NCBI GenBank assembly: GCA_016793635.1
Contig: JAEUMD010000001.1
Span: 124,001 to 188,000 of the forward strand
Reading direction: 5' to 3'
DNA length: 64,000 nt
DNA from: Hyphomicrobiaceae bacterium
GTDB taxonomy: Bacteria; Pseudomonadota; Alphaproteobacteria; Rhizobiales; Hyphomicrobiaceae
Made by a program: the position numbers and the translations under genes. Position 1 is the stretch's first letter. Each line of letters starts with the position of its first letter. Below the pieces are notes generated by a model that was given only the letters and a program-made list of their open reading frames with translations, did not search any database and was not told the origin of the DNA. Of this stretch, positions 16,670 through 24,723 are shown in pieces.

Positions 16670-17919
16670 GCTGACACTTCTCCCGTGGGATCGGGACAGA
16701 TGCCGTCGTCGAACTGCCCCGGGAAGTCGACCGCCATCACCTGGTCCTGCGCGGCCGCCGTCGCCAGGTCGTAGAGCACCGGAACAGTCGTCGGCGCGAT
16801 CAGCTCCTGCAGGTCCGCGATTGTGCGCTTGAAGCGAGCCTCATACAACGCATCCTTGAGCTTAGGGCCCCGCCGCCGACCGGTCATTTTCGGATCGTTG
16901 TCGGAGAGCCAGCGATAATCGAGCGGCATGTCGTAACGCTGGAACGAGAGCATCGGCTCGTCAGTCAACAGGTCCTCGGATTGCGTGCCGATCTCGCGGT
17001 CGATCTCCCAGGGCTCGCGCGGGTAGGAGAGCCACTGCATCACCGCGAGCACGAGTTGTTGGCTGTCGCCGATCATGCCGACGAGTGCGTCGGTCGCCTC
17101 CCGCGCGAGCAGGCGCGAGCGCTTCACCTCGGTCGCATGCGAACCCGTGCCGATCGAGATCATCAGCAGGTTGTCGGGTCCGGTTTTCCAATTCAGCGCG
17201 TAGCCCTTGAGACGCGCGAGCTTGAAGAGTTGCAAGGCGGGATTGTTGTGCGGCGATACAGCGCCGTCGATGAAGGTGCCGGTGGTCGTGAACGGCTTGT
17301 TGCCGTCCACTCCGGAGAAGAGCTCGATCTCGGTCGGCCGAAAGAATGTGGGCGCAGCAGAGCTCGCGCGCAAAACGTCGTGGATTTTGTACTTGGCGTT
17401 CGGTGTACGGTCGCCTTCGCGGCTCCAGTACTTGCAGTGCTCGTTATTGGTCATCACCCAGACGCTGCCGGTGTCGGCGCGCTTGGCGACGATAGCGAGC
17501 CCGGTCTTGAGCAGCGGGCTGTCCATCGTCTCGTCCGCGACGAGCGAGCGAATCTTATCGCTGAGGTTGCGTGCATGATAGAGGTCGGAGACGCCTTTGA
17601 TGCCGGTCATGCGGCGCTTGAAGATCTCCGGCATCCAAAGTCGAAAGCGGTCTCGAATTTCTGCCGCGCTGTGGCCGAGTGCGAGCTGCGTCGCGATGAG
17701 CGCGCCGACACTCGTCCCGCCGATCAGATCGAAATAGTGGGCGAGCCGGAAGTCGGCTGGATCGCGGTAGCGCCCTTGCTCTACGAAGCGAGCCGCGAGC
17801 AGGCGTTCGATCTCCTCGAGGAACGCAATGGTGATGATGCCGCGCGTGCCGCCGCCGTCGAGGGCGAGAATGCGTTTTCGTCCCTTGCCGTGAAGTCTAC
17901 GGGTGACATGCTCGGCCAT
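16666..17919 (-). CDS. Patatin-like phospholipase (CapV-like fold), first gene of a SLOG-patatin pair
   Basis: The chosen ATG has GGAG six bases upstream. The 417-aa protein carries the complete patatin catalytic set: oxyanion loop DGGGTRG (21-27), nucleophile elbow GGTSVG with Ser70, and catalytic aspartate in IDGA (218-220) followed by SPHNNP. Such enzymes cleave fatty acids from membrane phospholipids; CBASS CapV is a second-messenger-activated member. No signal peptide is visible, so it is cytosolic. It is upstream of and translationally coupled to the SLOG-domain gene. No CD-NTase or other CBASS gene is nearby, so if this is an effector it answers to another sensor. A housekeeping lipase is the alternative. 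Confidence 0.85.
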   Translation of the reverse strand: MAEHVTRRLHGKGRKRILALDGGGTRGIITIAFLEEIERLLAARFVEQGRYRDPADFRLAHYFDLIGGTSVGALIATQLALGHSAAEIRDRFRLWMPEIFKRRMTGIKGVSDLYHARNLSDKIRSLVADETMDSPLLKTGLAIVAKRADTGSVWVMTNNEHCKYWSREGDRTPNAKYKIHDVLRASSAAPTFFRPTEIELFSGVDGNKPFTTTGTFIDGAVSPHNNPALQLFKLARLKGYALNWKTGPDNLLMISIGTGSHATEVKRSRLLAREATDALVGMIGDSQQLVLAVMQWLSYPREPWEIDREIGTQSEDLLTDEPMLSFQRYDMPLDYRWLSDNDPKMTGRRRGPKLKDALYEARFKRTIADLQELIAPTTVPVLYDLATAAAQDQVMAVDFPGQFDDGICPDPTGEVSA

Positions 17920-18088
17920 GAAGTGCTCCGCGATGGGGTGGTCTAGTGGAACGTGGCAGCGGTGGTGGGACGCGCGCAATCGGGCCGCCCGGCTTTTTTG
18001 GTTGTTGCGCTCAATCGTGGCAATCTGAGGCGGGTGTCATGTATCGGTGTTGCTGCAAGGCGGCTCGTGACGCGAAGGCGGGGAAGCC

Positions 18089-19099
18089 ATGAAGGCGATG
18101 GTGCTGGAGAGAGCGGGATGCCCGCTGGTGATGGTCGAGCGCGAGGTGCCATCGCCGGGCCCGGGGCAGGTGCTGGTGGAGGTTGCCGCGTGTGCCGTCT
18201 GCCGCACCGATCTCCACGTCGTCGATGGTGATCTCCCCGAGCCGCGCCTGCCGCTGATCCCCGGGCATGAGATCGTCGGCCGTGTCGCAGCGCTCGGCGA
18301 GGGCGTCTCGAATTTCGTGCTCGGCGCGCGCGTCGGCATTCCGTGGCTCGGCCATACCTGTGGTGTTTGCCGTTACTGCGCTTCGGGACGCGAGAACCTT
18401 TGCGATGCGCCGCGTTTCACCGGCTACACGATCGACGGCGGGTTCGCCACGCACGCCGTCGCCGACGCGGGCTATTGCTTCCCCATACCCTCGCGATACG
18501 ACGACATCCACGCCGCTCCGCTGCTTTGCGCGGGGCTCATCGGCCATCGCTCGCTCAAGGCGGCGGGGCCGGCCGCGACGCTCGGACTCTATGGCTTCGG
18601 CGCCGCCGCCCACATCGTCGCGCAGATCGCCCGCTTCGAGGGTCGGCGCGTGCTTGCTTTCACCCGTCCGGGTGACAGGCTGGCGCAGGACTTCGCGCGG
18701 TCGCTCGGATGCGACTGGGCCGGAGGCTCCGACGAAACTCCGCCCGTGCCGCTGGACGCGGCGATCGTGTTCGCGCCTGTCGGTGCGCTGGTTCCAACCG
18801 CATTGCGCGCCGTCGTCAAGGGCGGCACCGTCGTACTCGGCGGCATCCACATGAGTGAGATTCCGGCGATTCCCTACGAGATCCTCTGGGGTGAGCGGAT
18901 CGTCCGCTCGGTCGCCAATCTCACGCGGCAGGACGGTTTCGAATTCATGGAGCTTGCCGGCCGCGTGCCGCTCGAGATCGCTGTCGAAAGAATGGCTCTC
19001 GGCGATGCCAACGAGGCGCTGCGGCGGCTGCGCGACGGCGAGCTGACGGGAGCCGCGGTCCTGGTGCCGGGCTGCGGTTGCCAGGGTGCGATCGGTTGA
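18089..19099 (+). CDS. Zinc-dependent alcohol dehydrogenase family protein
   Basis: The 336-aa medium-chain dehydrogenase/reductase has a catalytic-zinc region (ACAVCRTDLHV, then PLIPGHEIVG), a four-cysteine structural-zinc loop (TCGVCRYCASGRENLC) and an NAD(P)-binding glycine motif (LYGFGAAAHIVAQIA). It matches the short zinc-binding alcohol dehydrogenase subfamily, which reduces or oxidises simple alcohols and aldehydes in the cytosol. The 3' end (last 12 bases) already lies inside a 76-bp tandem repeat, so the final residues QGAIG come from repeat sequence. It stands alone, diverging from the patatin gene across about 170 bases. Substrate is not predictable. Confidence 0.85.
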   Translation: MKAMVLERAGCPLVMVEREVPSPGPGQVLVEVAACAVCRTDLHVVDGDLPEPRLPLIPGHEIVGRVAALGEGVSNFVLGARVGIPWLGHTCGVCRYCASGRENLCDAPRFTGYTIDGGFATHAVADAGYCFPIPSRYDDIHAAPLLCAGLIGHRSLKAAGPAATLGLYGFGAAAHIVAQIARFEGRRVLAFTRPGDRLAQDFARSLGCDWAGGSDETPPVPLDAAIVFAPVGALVPTALRAVVKGGTVVLGGIHMSEIPAIPYEILWGERIVRSVANLTRQDGFEFMELAGRVPLEIAVERMALGDANEALRRLRDGELTGAAVLVPGCGCQGAIG

Positions 19100-19283
19100 G
19101 ATGGGAGCGCCCGGCGCTCGCATCGCGGCCGTGAATCGCACCCTCGGCTTTAAGTGCGTTGTTGCGATCGGTTGAGATGGGAGCGCCCGGCGTTCGCATC
19201 GAGGCCGTGAATCGCACCCTCGGCTTTAAGTGCGTTGTTGCGATCGGTTGAGATGGGAGCGCCCCGCGCTCGTGCTCACGGCC
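19088..19283. repeat. 76-bp tandem repeat, about 2.5 copies, with internal palindrome
   Basis: Copies start at 19088, 19164 and 19240, a 76-base period; the third is partial and diverges near 19283. The first two copies differ at a few positions. Each contains the odd palindrome GAGCGCC-C-GGCGCTC and a second possible stem (CGCAC ... GTGCG). The first copy starts inside the end of the alcohol dehydrogenase gene and includes its stop codon. Read on the minus strand the unit encodes peptides ending GAPISTDR, which I regard as a non-coding consequence. It looks like an intergenic palindromic repeat family and may also form a transcript-ending structure. Confidence 0.8.
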
Positions 19284-19424
19284 TTCCTTTAGGGGCATCC
19301 GGTTTGGCTCGTTTTCCCCCGCTTCGCGCGGCATCGGCAGGGCCGAGGGGCTGTATGCGGCGACAAGCCTGCTATGGTGTCCGTTCACCCTCAGATGCCC
19401 GATCAACGTGTCGCGCGAGCCACC

Positions 19425-19865
19425 ATGCCTCTGCACCTCGTCAAACTCTGCGTCGGCGCCGCGTCGATCGATGATCTCGCCGCGTGGCAGCAAGCCCGTG
19501 TCGCCGAGCTGCGGCAGGCCGATCCTCGCGCGCGTATCTTCCACACGACGTTTCAGACGCCGAAACGGCAGCAGGAACTGCTCAGTGGCGGCTCGCTCTA
19601 CTGGGTCATCAAGGGCGCCATCCAGGTGCGACAGCGCATTTTGGGGTTCGGCGAAGGCGTCAAGGACAACGGACAGGCTTGCTGCCTGATCGAACTCGAC
19701 GATCCGCTCGTGCCGGTCCGCTCGCTGCCGCGACGCGCATTCCAGGGGTGGCGTTATCTCACACACGAGGATGCGCCGGGAGATCTCGGCGGTGCCGGCC
19801 CGCGCGGCGTCGACCAGATGCCGGATACGTTGCGCCGCGAGCTTGCGGCCCTCGGGCTGATCTGA
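19425..19865 (+). CDS. DUF1489 family protein
   Basis: The 146-aa protein begins MPLHLVKLCVGAASIDDL and contains HTTFQTPKRQQELLSGGSLYWVIKG and QACCLIELDDPLVPVRSLPRRAFQGWRYL (shown in parts), all diagnostic of DUF1489, a small conserved alphaproteobacterial cytosolic family of unknown function. The length is normal for the family. I start at the ATG giving the conserved N-terminus; the ribosome binding site is weak. An in-frame ATG at 19374 would add 17 residues without family support. It is followed after 110 bases by an aminotransferase gene on the same strand. Confidence 0.85.
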   Translation: MPLHLVKLCVGAASIDDLAAWQQARVAELRQADPRARIFHTTFQTPKRQQELLSGGSLYWVIKGAIQVRQRILGFGEGVKDNGQACCLIELDDPLVPVRSLPRRAFQGWRYLTHEDAPGDLGGAGPRGVDQMPDTLRRELAALGLI

Positions 19866-19975
19866 TGAACTCCCGATCCGCCCGGCGGTCCAGCCCTCAC
19901 GACCGCGTGCGGAAGTGATCGCTGCCGCGGCACAACTTTGCCGCCAATCAAAACAAGCCCATCGAGGAATCGCCG

Positions 19976-21079
19976 ATGTCTCACCCGCTCGTGAAGGATG
20001 CGATCGCCGCGTTGCCGCGTGTCGTTCCGTTCGTCGGTCCGGAAGCGCTGATGCGCGCCTCGGGCAAGCGCTTCCTGGCGCGCCTCGGGGCTAACGAGAG
20101 TGTGTTCGGCCCCTCTCCGAAGGCGATCGAGGTGATGCGCGCGGCGGCGGCTGAATCCTGGATGTACGCCGATCCGGAGAATTACGAGCTAAGGGCCGCG
20201 ATCTCACGACATCTCGGCATCGGGATGGACAACGTCGTGATCGGCGAGGGCATCGACGGTCTGCTCGGACTGACGCTGCATGTCGTGTTGCCTGCGGGCG
20301 CGACCGTCGTCACGTCGGATGGCTCCTATCCGACCTTCAACTTCCACGTCGCGATGCATGCGGGGCGCCTGGTGCGCGTGCCCTATCGGAACGACCGCGA
20401 GGATCTCGGCGCTCTGCTTGATACCGCAAAGCGCGAAAACGCACGTGTCCTTTACGTTTCGAACCCCGATAACCCGATGGGCTCGTGGTGGCCTGCCGGC
20501 GAGATCGAGCGGCTGATCGCAGCCGTGCCCGACGACATGCTGCTAATTCTCGATGAAGCCTATGGCGACACCGCGCCCGCGGGCACGCTGCCGCCGGTCG
20601 ATCTCGGACGCCCGAACCTGCTACGATATCGCACCTTCTCGAAAGCGTACGGACTGGCCGGAGCGCGCATCGGCTACTGCTTCGGCCCTGCGGCGCTGAT
20701 CGAGCAATTCGAGAAGGTGCGCAACCATTACGGTATCAACCGCGCCGGCCAGCTCGGCGCGCTGGCCGCCCTCGGCGATCAGGACTATCTCGCCGAGGCG
20801 GTCGGGCGGATCGCGCGGGCACGCGAGCTTATCGCCTCGATTGCGCGCGACAACGGGCTGGCGCCGCTCCCGTCAGCCACGAATTTCGTCGCTATCGACT
20901 GCGGACGCGACGGGGGCTACGCAAAGAAGGTTCTTGATGGGGTTCTGGCGCGCGGCGTGTTCATCCGCATGCCGGGCGTGGCGCCGCTCAATCGCTGTAT
21001 CCGCGTCAGCTGCGGTCTCGACGAGGGGCTCGATCGTTTTGCCGAGGCGCTCACCGGCGCGCTGTCTGACGTGCGTTGA
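19976..21079 (+). CDS. PLP-dependent aminotransferase, histidinol-phosphate aminotransferase-like
   Basis: The 367-aa fold-type-I aminotransferase has the HisC-like sequence LGANESVFGPSPKAIEVM near the N-terminus, YADPENYELRAAI, the PNP/PDN cofactor region (VSNPDNPMGSWW), DEAYGD, and the Schiff-base lysine in TFSKAYGLAGARIGY. The C-terminal arginine for the carboxylate is in CIRVSCGL. Members transfer an amino group between histidinol phosphate or aromatic amino acids and 2-oxoglutarate. No other his or aro gene adjoins, so the substrate is open. Confidence 0.85.
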   Translation: MSHPLVKDAIAALPRVVPFVGPEALMRASGKRFLARLGANESVFGPSPKAIEVMRAAAAESWMYADPENYELRAAISRHLGIGMDNVVIGEGIDGLLGLTLHVVLPAGATVVTSDGSYPTFNFHVAMHAGRLVRVPYRNDREDLGALLDTAKRENARVLYVSNPDNPMGSWWPAGEIERLIAAVPDDMLLILDEAYGDTAPAGTLPPVDLGRPNLLRYRTFSKAYGLAGARIGYCFGPAALIEQFEKVRNHYGINRAGQLGALAALGDQDYLAEAVGRIARARELIASIARDNGLAPLPSATNFVAIDCGRDGGYAKKVLDGVLARGVFIRMPGVAPLNRCIRVSCGLDEGLDRFAEALTGALSDVR

Positions 21080-21090
21080 GACGGCAGCGA

Positions 21091-21276
21091 TTAGTGTTTG
21101 CCGCCGTTGCCGCTCTTGGTGCGCACGAGGACCTCGAGCCAGAAATCGTAGGCGCACATCAGCACGGTGACCGCCAGCACGATTTTGAGCGAGACGCTCT
21201 CGACCCAGATGCCGAGAGTCGCGAGAAAGACCGCGAAGACGATCAGCGATACTACGGCCAGAATTTTCTCGTACAT
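21091..21276 (-). CDS. Small membrane protein, 61 aa
   Basis: A strong AGGAGG ribosome binding site precedes the ATG. The product has two hydrophobic segments (ILAVVSLIVFAVFLATLGIWV and LKIVLAVTVLMCAYDFWLEV, each trimmed here) and a short basic tail KSGNGGKH, so it should be a two-helix inner-membrane protein. It lies 25 bases downstream of the amidase stop on the same strand and is probably the last gene of the TRAP transporter-amidase operon. I do not recognise the family. Confidence 0.75.
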   Translation of the reverse strand: MYEKILAVVSLIVFAVFLATLGIWVESVSLKIVLAVTVLMCAYDFWLEVLVRTKSGNGGKH

Positions 21277-21301
21277 GGTTCCTCCTGCGGCGCGTGGCCG
21301 G

Positions 21302-22669
21302 TTAGCCCATGGATGTTTCGAGATGGCGCTCGAGCCAGCGTGCCGTGCGCAGCAGCCGCCCGTCGTCGTGGCGTGGCCCGACGAGCTGCACACCGAGCGG
21401 TAGACCATCGACCTCGAGCAAAGGCAGCGAAATCGCCGGCATACCGAGATAGGTCCAGAGGCCGTTGAAGATCGGCGAGCCCGTTATGCCCTCTTCGAGC
21501 CGCGGCGCCGGTCCGGGGGACGCCGGAGTGAGGATCGCGGTGTAGCGGTCGAACAGCCGGCTCACCGCCGCGTAACCCGCCTCGCGCGAGTTGTAGGCTT
21601 CAAGATACTGGCGCACTGGCACCGACGCGCCGAGTGTCAGGCGCTCTCTCAAACCGCTCGACAGCTGGTCGGGGTACTGGTCGAGAAGCGGCCCATAATA
21701 CGCCGCGTTCTCGGCGAGCTGTACGACGCGCTGCCATTCGATGACGTCGGCGAGCAGTGGCGCCTCGATCTCTTCGACGACGCCGTTACCGAGTGTGTCG
21801 ACGAGTTCGCCATAAGCCTCGTGCATGCGCGGGTCGGCGTCGGCCCAAGGTGGCGTCTTGACGAAAGCGAACAGCGGCGGAGCGGGCGGCTCGGCCGAGA
21901 CGATCTCGGCGAGACGCGGGCGGCTCGCGGGGGCGCTCACGTTGTCATCCGGATCGTGCACGGCGAGGCAGTCGGTGAGCAGCGCCGCGTCGGCGATGGA
22001 GCGGGTCAGCATGCCGAGCGTATCGAGCGTGTGCGATTGCATCAGCACGCCGCGACGGGAGATCATGCCGAAGGTCGGCTTGAAGCCGTAGACACCACAG
22101 TAGGAAGCCGGGCGCAGCACGGAGCCGGCCGTCTGTGTGCCGAGCGCGGCTGGAACCATGTGGCTCGCGACGGCAGCGGCCGAGCCGGCTGACGAACCGC
22201 CAGGCGAATGACCGGCCGCCACGGGATTGCGCACCGCGGAGGGCGTTAGCAGAGCCAGCTCCGTCGAAACCGTCTTGCCGATGATCACCGCGCCGGCCGC
22301 CCGCAACGCCGCGACCGCAAAGGCGTCCTTGGCGGGGCGGCGGCCGGTGAAGATGGGCGAGCCGTACTCGGTCGCGAGCCCGGCCGTATCGATCACGTCC
22401 TTGACCGCGACCGGAACGCCGTGCAGCGGGCCTATCCCGTTTCCGGTCGCCCGCCAGCGATCGGCGCGCTCGGCTTGCTCCATGGCGAACGCGGGGTCGA
22501 GCGCGGCAAAGGCACCGATATCGCCGTCCCGGGCTGCGATGCGCTCGAGGCAGGCATCGACGAGTTCAGTCGATCTCAGCCGGCCGGAGGCGATCGCCGC
22601 CGCGGCGTCGGCGAGGCCGAGGTCGGCCGCGCTCGGTGCCTGTCTGGCGGCGCTACGCTCACTTGCCAT
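21302..22669 (-). CDS. Amidase (amidase signature family)
   Basis: The 455-aa protein has the Ser-cisSer-Lys triad of the family: Lys in GVPVAVKDVIDT, then the signature loop GHSPGGSSAGSAAAVASH, with GTQTAGSVLRPA and SYCGVYGFKPTFG downstream. Family members hydrolyse amides, carbamates or related C-N bonds. The gene overlaps the end of the TRAP large-permease gene by 11 bases, so transport and hydrolysis are probably linked: the transported organic acid or amide could be the substrate. No subunit partners typical of GatCAB are nearby, arguing against a glutamyl-tRNA amidotransferase role. Confidence 0.88.
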   Translation of the reverse strand: MASERSAARQAPSAADLGLADAAAAIASGRLRSTELVDACLERIAARDGDIGAFAALDPAFAMEQAERADRWRATGNGIGPLHGVPVAVKDVIDTAGLATEYGSPIFTGRRPAKDAFAVAALRAAGAVIIGKTVSTELALLTPSAVRNPVAAGHSPGGSSAGSAAAVASHMVPAALGTQTAGSVLRPASYCGVYGFKPTFGMISRRGVLMQSHTLDTLGMLTRSIADAALLTDCLAVHDPDDNVSAPASRPRLAEIVSAEPPAPPLFAFVKTPPWADADPRMHEAYGELVDTLGNGVVEEIEAPLLADVIEWQRVVQLAENAAYYGPLLDQYPDQLSSGLRERLTLGASVPVRQYLEAYNSREAGYAAVSRLFDRYTAILTPASPGPAPRLEEGITGSPIFNGLWTYLGMPAISLPLLEVDGLPLGVQLVGPRHDDGRLLRTARWLERHLETSMG

Positions 22670-24014
22670 ACAAGTATTCCGGCAGCCAGAGCGCGATGCC
22701 CGGGAACACGTAGATCAGCATCATCGCGATCATCACCATGAACAGATAAGGCATGCAGCCCTTGAAAATCTGTCCGAGCTGGACGTGCGGCGGCGCGATG
22801 CCTTTGAGGTAATACGCCGCCATCGCCATGGGTGGTGTCAGGAACGATGTCTGCAGGTTCAGCGCGATGAGAATGCCGAAGAACAGCGGATCGATGCCGA
22901 AGTGCTTGATGAGCGGCAGGAAGATCGGAACGAAAATGATGATGATCTCCGACCACTCGAGCGGCCAGCCGAGCAGGAAGATGATGACTTGCGTGAGAAT
23001 GAGGAACGTCGTCGGCGTCAGGTCGAGCGAGAGCACGAACTCCTTCACGAGATGCTCGCCGCCGAGATAGGAAAAGACGGACGAGAACGTCCAGGAGCCG
23101 ACGAACAGCCAGCACACCATGGCCGAGGTTCTGACCGTGAGATAGACCGATTCCTTCAGCCGCTCCCACGTCAGCGATCGATACAGCAGCGCCAGTAGCA
23201 GGCCGCCGAGCGAGCCGACCGCGGCTGCTTCCGACGGCGTGGCGAGGCCGAAAAGAATGGCGCCGAGCACGGCGAGGATGAGCACCGCGAGCGGCACGAA
23301 CGATGTGAACACAAGGCCGGTGAGCTGCAGGGTCGTGAGGTTCGGAATGTCCTCGTCGCGCGGCGGCGGCGCGATGTTCGGCTGCACGATCGCCCGGCCG
23401 ATGACGTAGAGCATGTAGAGGCCGGCGAGCATGAAGCCCGGCAGGAACGCACCCGCATAAAGTTTCACCACCGACACGGATGTCGTCGCCGAATAGACGA
23501 TGAGCATGATCGAGGGCGGGATCAGAATGCCGAGGCAGCCTCCGGCGCAGATCACACCCGATGCATACGACACGTCGTAGCGGGCCTTCAGCATCTGCGG
23601 GAACGCAAGCAGGCCCATCAGCGTGACGACGGCGCCGACGATGCCAGTCGCCGTTGCGAACAGCGCGCATGTGAGAAGTGCTGCGACCGCCATCGAGCCC
23701 GGCACGCGACGGGCAGCGATCTGGAGCGTCGTGAACAGGCGGTCGACGATGTTCGCGCGTTCGACGACGTAACCCATGAACAGGAACAGCGGGACGGCCG
23801 TCAGCACGTCGCTCGACATCACCGAGTACGTCTGGTTCACGAACAAATCGAAGATGCGATTGTCGAACACGGACTGCATGCGTGACGGGTCGTAGTAGGC
23901 GTAGTAACCGAAGCCGACGCCCATCGCCATCAGCGTGAATGCGATCGGAAAGCCCAGAAGAATGATGAAGATGAAGAGCGCCAGCATCAGGATGGCGACT
24001 TGCGGATCGGTCAT
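22659..24014 (-). CDS. TRAP transporter large permease (DctM family)
   Basis: The 451-aa, strongly hydrophobic protein has about 12 membrane segments and DctM landmarks: AVPLFLFMGYVVERANIVDRL, the glycine-rich GGCLGILIPPSIMLIVYSATT, and PSEAAAVGSLGGLLLALLYR. It catalyses sodium- or proton-coupled uptake together with the small permease and a periplasmic binding protein. The sequence type matches the mannitol/2-oxoacid (FcbT3-like) branch. Its start overlaps the small-permease stop by 4 nt and its end overlaps the amidase start by 11 nt, so all are one operon. Confidence 0.92.
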   Translation of the reverse strand: MTDPQVAILMLALFIFIILLGFPIAFTLMAMGVGFGYYAYYDPSRMQSVFDNRIFDLFVNQTYSVMSSDVLTAVPLFLFMGYVVERANIVDRLFTTLQIAARRVPGSMAVAALLTCALFATATGIVGAVVTLMGLLAFPQMLKARYDVSYASGVICAGGCLGILIPPSIMLIVYSATTSVSVVKLYAGAFLPGFMLAGLYMLYVIGRAIVQPNIAPPPRDEDIPNLTTLQLTGLVFTSFVPLAVLILAVLGAILFGLATPSEAAAVGSLGGLLLALLYRSLTWERLKESVYLTVRTSAMVCWLFVGSWTFSSVFSYLGGEHLVKEFVLSLDLTPTTFLILTQVIIFLLGWPLEWSEIIIIFVPIFLPLIKHFGIDPLFFGILIALNLQTSFLTPPMAMAAYYLKGIAPPHVQLGQIFKGCMPYLFMVMIAMMLIYVFPGIALWLPEYLYGK

Positions 24015-24655
24015 CGGCCGCTCCCCTTGCTGACGTCGATCTCTTTCTGAACTTCGGCGTGGTCCTGAGCCTGATGCAGGATCATGGTCTCAGTCTCCTC
24101 GACGTCGGCGATGAGGTCCGGCCATCGGTTCTCGCGGATCGCGAGGATGCATCGTGAGACCTGTGCCAGCCCTTGGATGAACAGAAGGATGCCGGCTGCC
24201 GGGATCACCAATTTGAAATGGAAGATCGGCACGTTCGCCGGGCTCATCACCGACACCTCGCGGTAGCCGATCGACTGCTCGGCGAATTTCCAGCCGGCGA
24301 AGATGAGCGCGAGGACAGCGGGATAGAAGAACAGGATATAGAGAGCGAGCTCCACGATGCCCTGCGTTCGCGGCTGCCATAGCCGGTAGAAGACGTCGCC
24401 GCGGACATGCGCGTCGCGTGAGAGCGTGTAGGCACCGCCCATCATGAACAGCGTGCCGTACATCATGTAGCTGAGGTCGAAGGCCCACGAGGTCGGATCG
24501 CGCAGAACGTACCGCACGAAGACCTCGTAGCCGACGCCGAACGTCATGGCGATGATGCACCATGCGAAGGCGTGGCCGACCCAGAGCGAGAACTTGTCGA
24601 TGGCATAGATGAAGGAGCGCACGGATTGACCCTCGATTCGAGCGGGTTCGATCAT
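24011..24655 (-). CDS. TRAP transporter small permease (DctQ family)
   Basis: The 214-aa protein has four predicted membrane segments, including HAFAWCIIAMTFGVGYEVFV and LALYILFFYPAVLALIFAGW, and the DctQ pattern RYVLRDPTSWAFDLSYMMYG with the following GGAYTLSRDAHVRGDVFY. It pairs with the large permease in the inner membrane. Its stop overlaps the large-permease start by 4 nt. A strong hairpin lies between this gene and the upstream binding-protein gene. Confidence 0.9.
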   Translation of the reverse strand: MIEPARIEGQSVRSFIYAIDKFSLWVGHAFAWCIIAMTFGVGYEVFVRYVLRDPTSWAFDLSYMMYGTLFMMGGAYTLSRDAHVRGDVFYRLWQPRTQGIVELALYILFFYPAVLALIFAGWKFAEQSIGYREVSVMSPANVPIFHFKLVIPAAGILLFIQGLAQVSRCILAIRENRWPDLIADVEETETMILHQAQDHAEVQKEIDVSKGSGR

Positions 24656-24667
24656 CGGCGGGCAGGC

Positions 24668-24706
24668 AAAAAACAGGCGGGCCGCCTCGCGCGGCAGCCC
24701 GCCTGC
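24668..24706 (-). terminator. Hairpin with T tract between TRAP binding-protein and small-permease genes
   Basis: On the minus strand a 9-bp stem (CAGGCGGGC / GCCCGCCTG) is followed by TTTTTT. It lies just after the stop of the binding-protein gene and before the small-permease start. Its likely effect is to give more binding protein than permease from one promoter by partial termination. Confidence 0.8.
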
Positions 24707-24723
24707 TCGTTAACGAGCCACGA

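Noticed and set aside
15881-18000. CBASS operon
   Set aside because: A patatin is present but there is no CD-NTase, HORMA, TRIP13 or ubiquitin-like gene; the partner is a SLOG-type protein.
18011-19141. 376-codon minus-strand frame antisense to the alcohol dehydrogenase
   Set aside because: It is a shadow frame; its ends come from the 76-bp repeat (GAPISTDR peptides).
19088-19283. CRISPR array
   Set aside because: The units are contiguous 76-base repeats without unique spacers and no cas genes are present.
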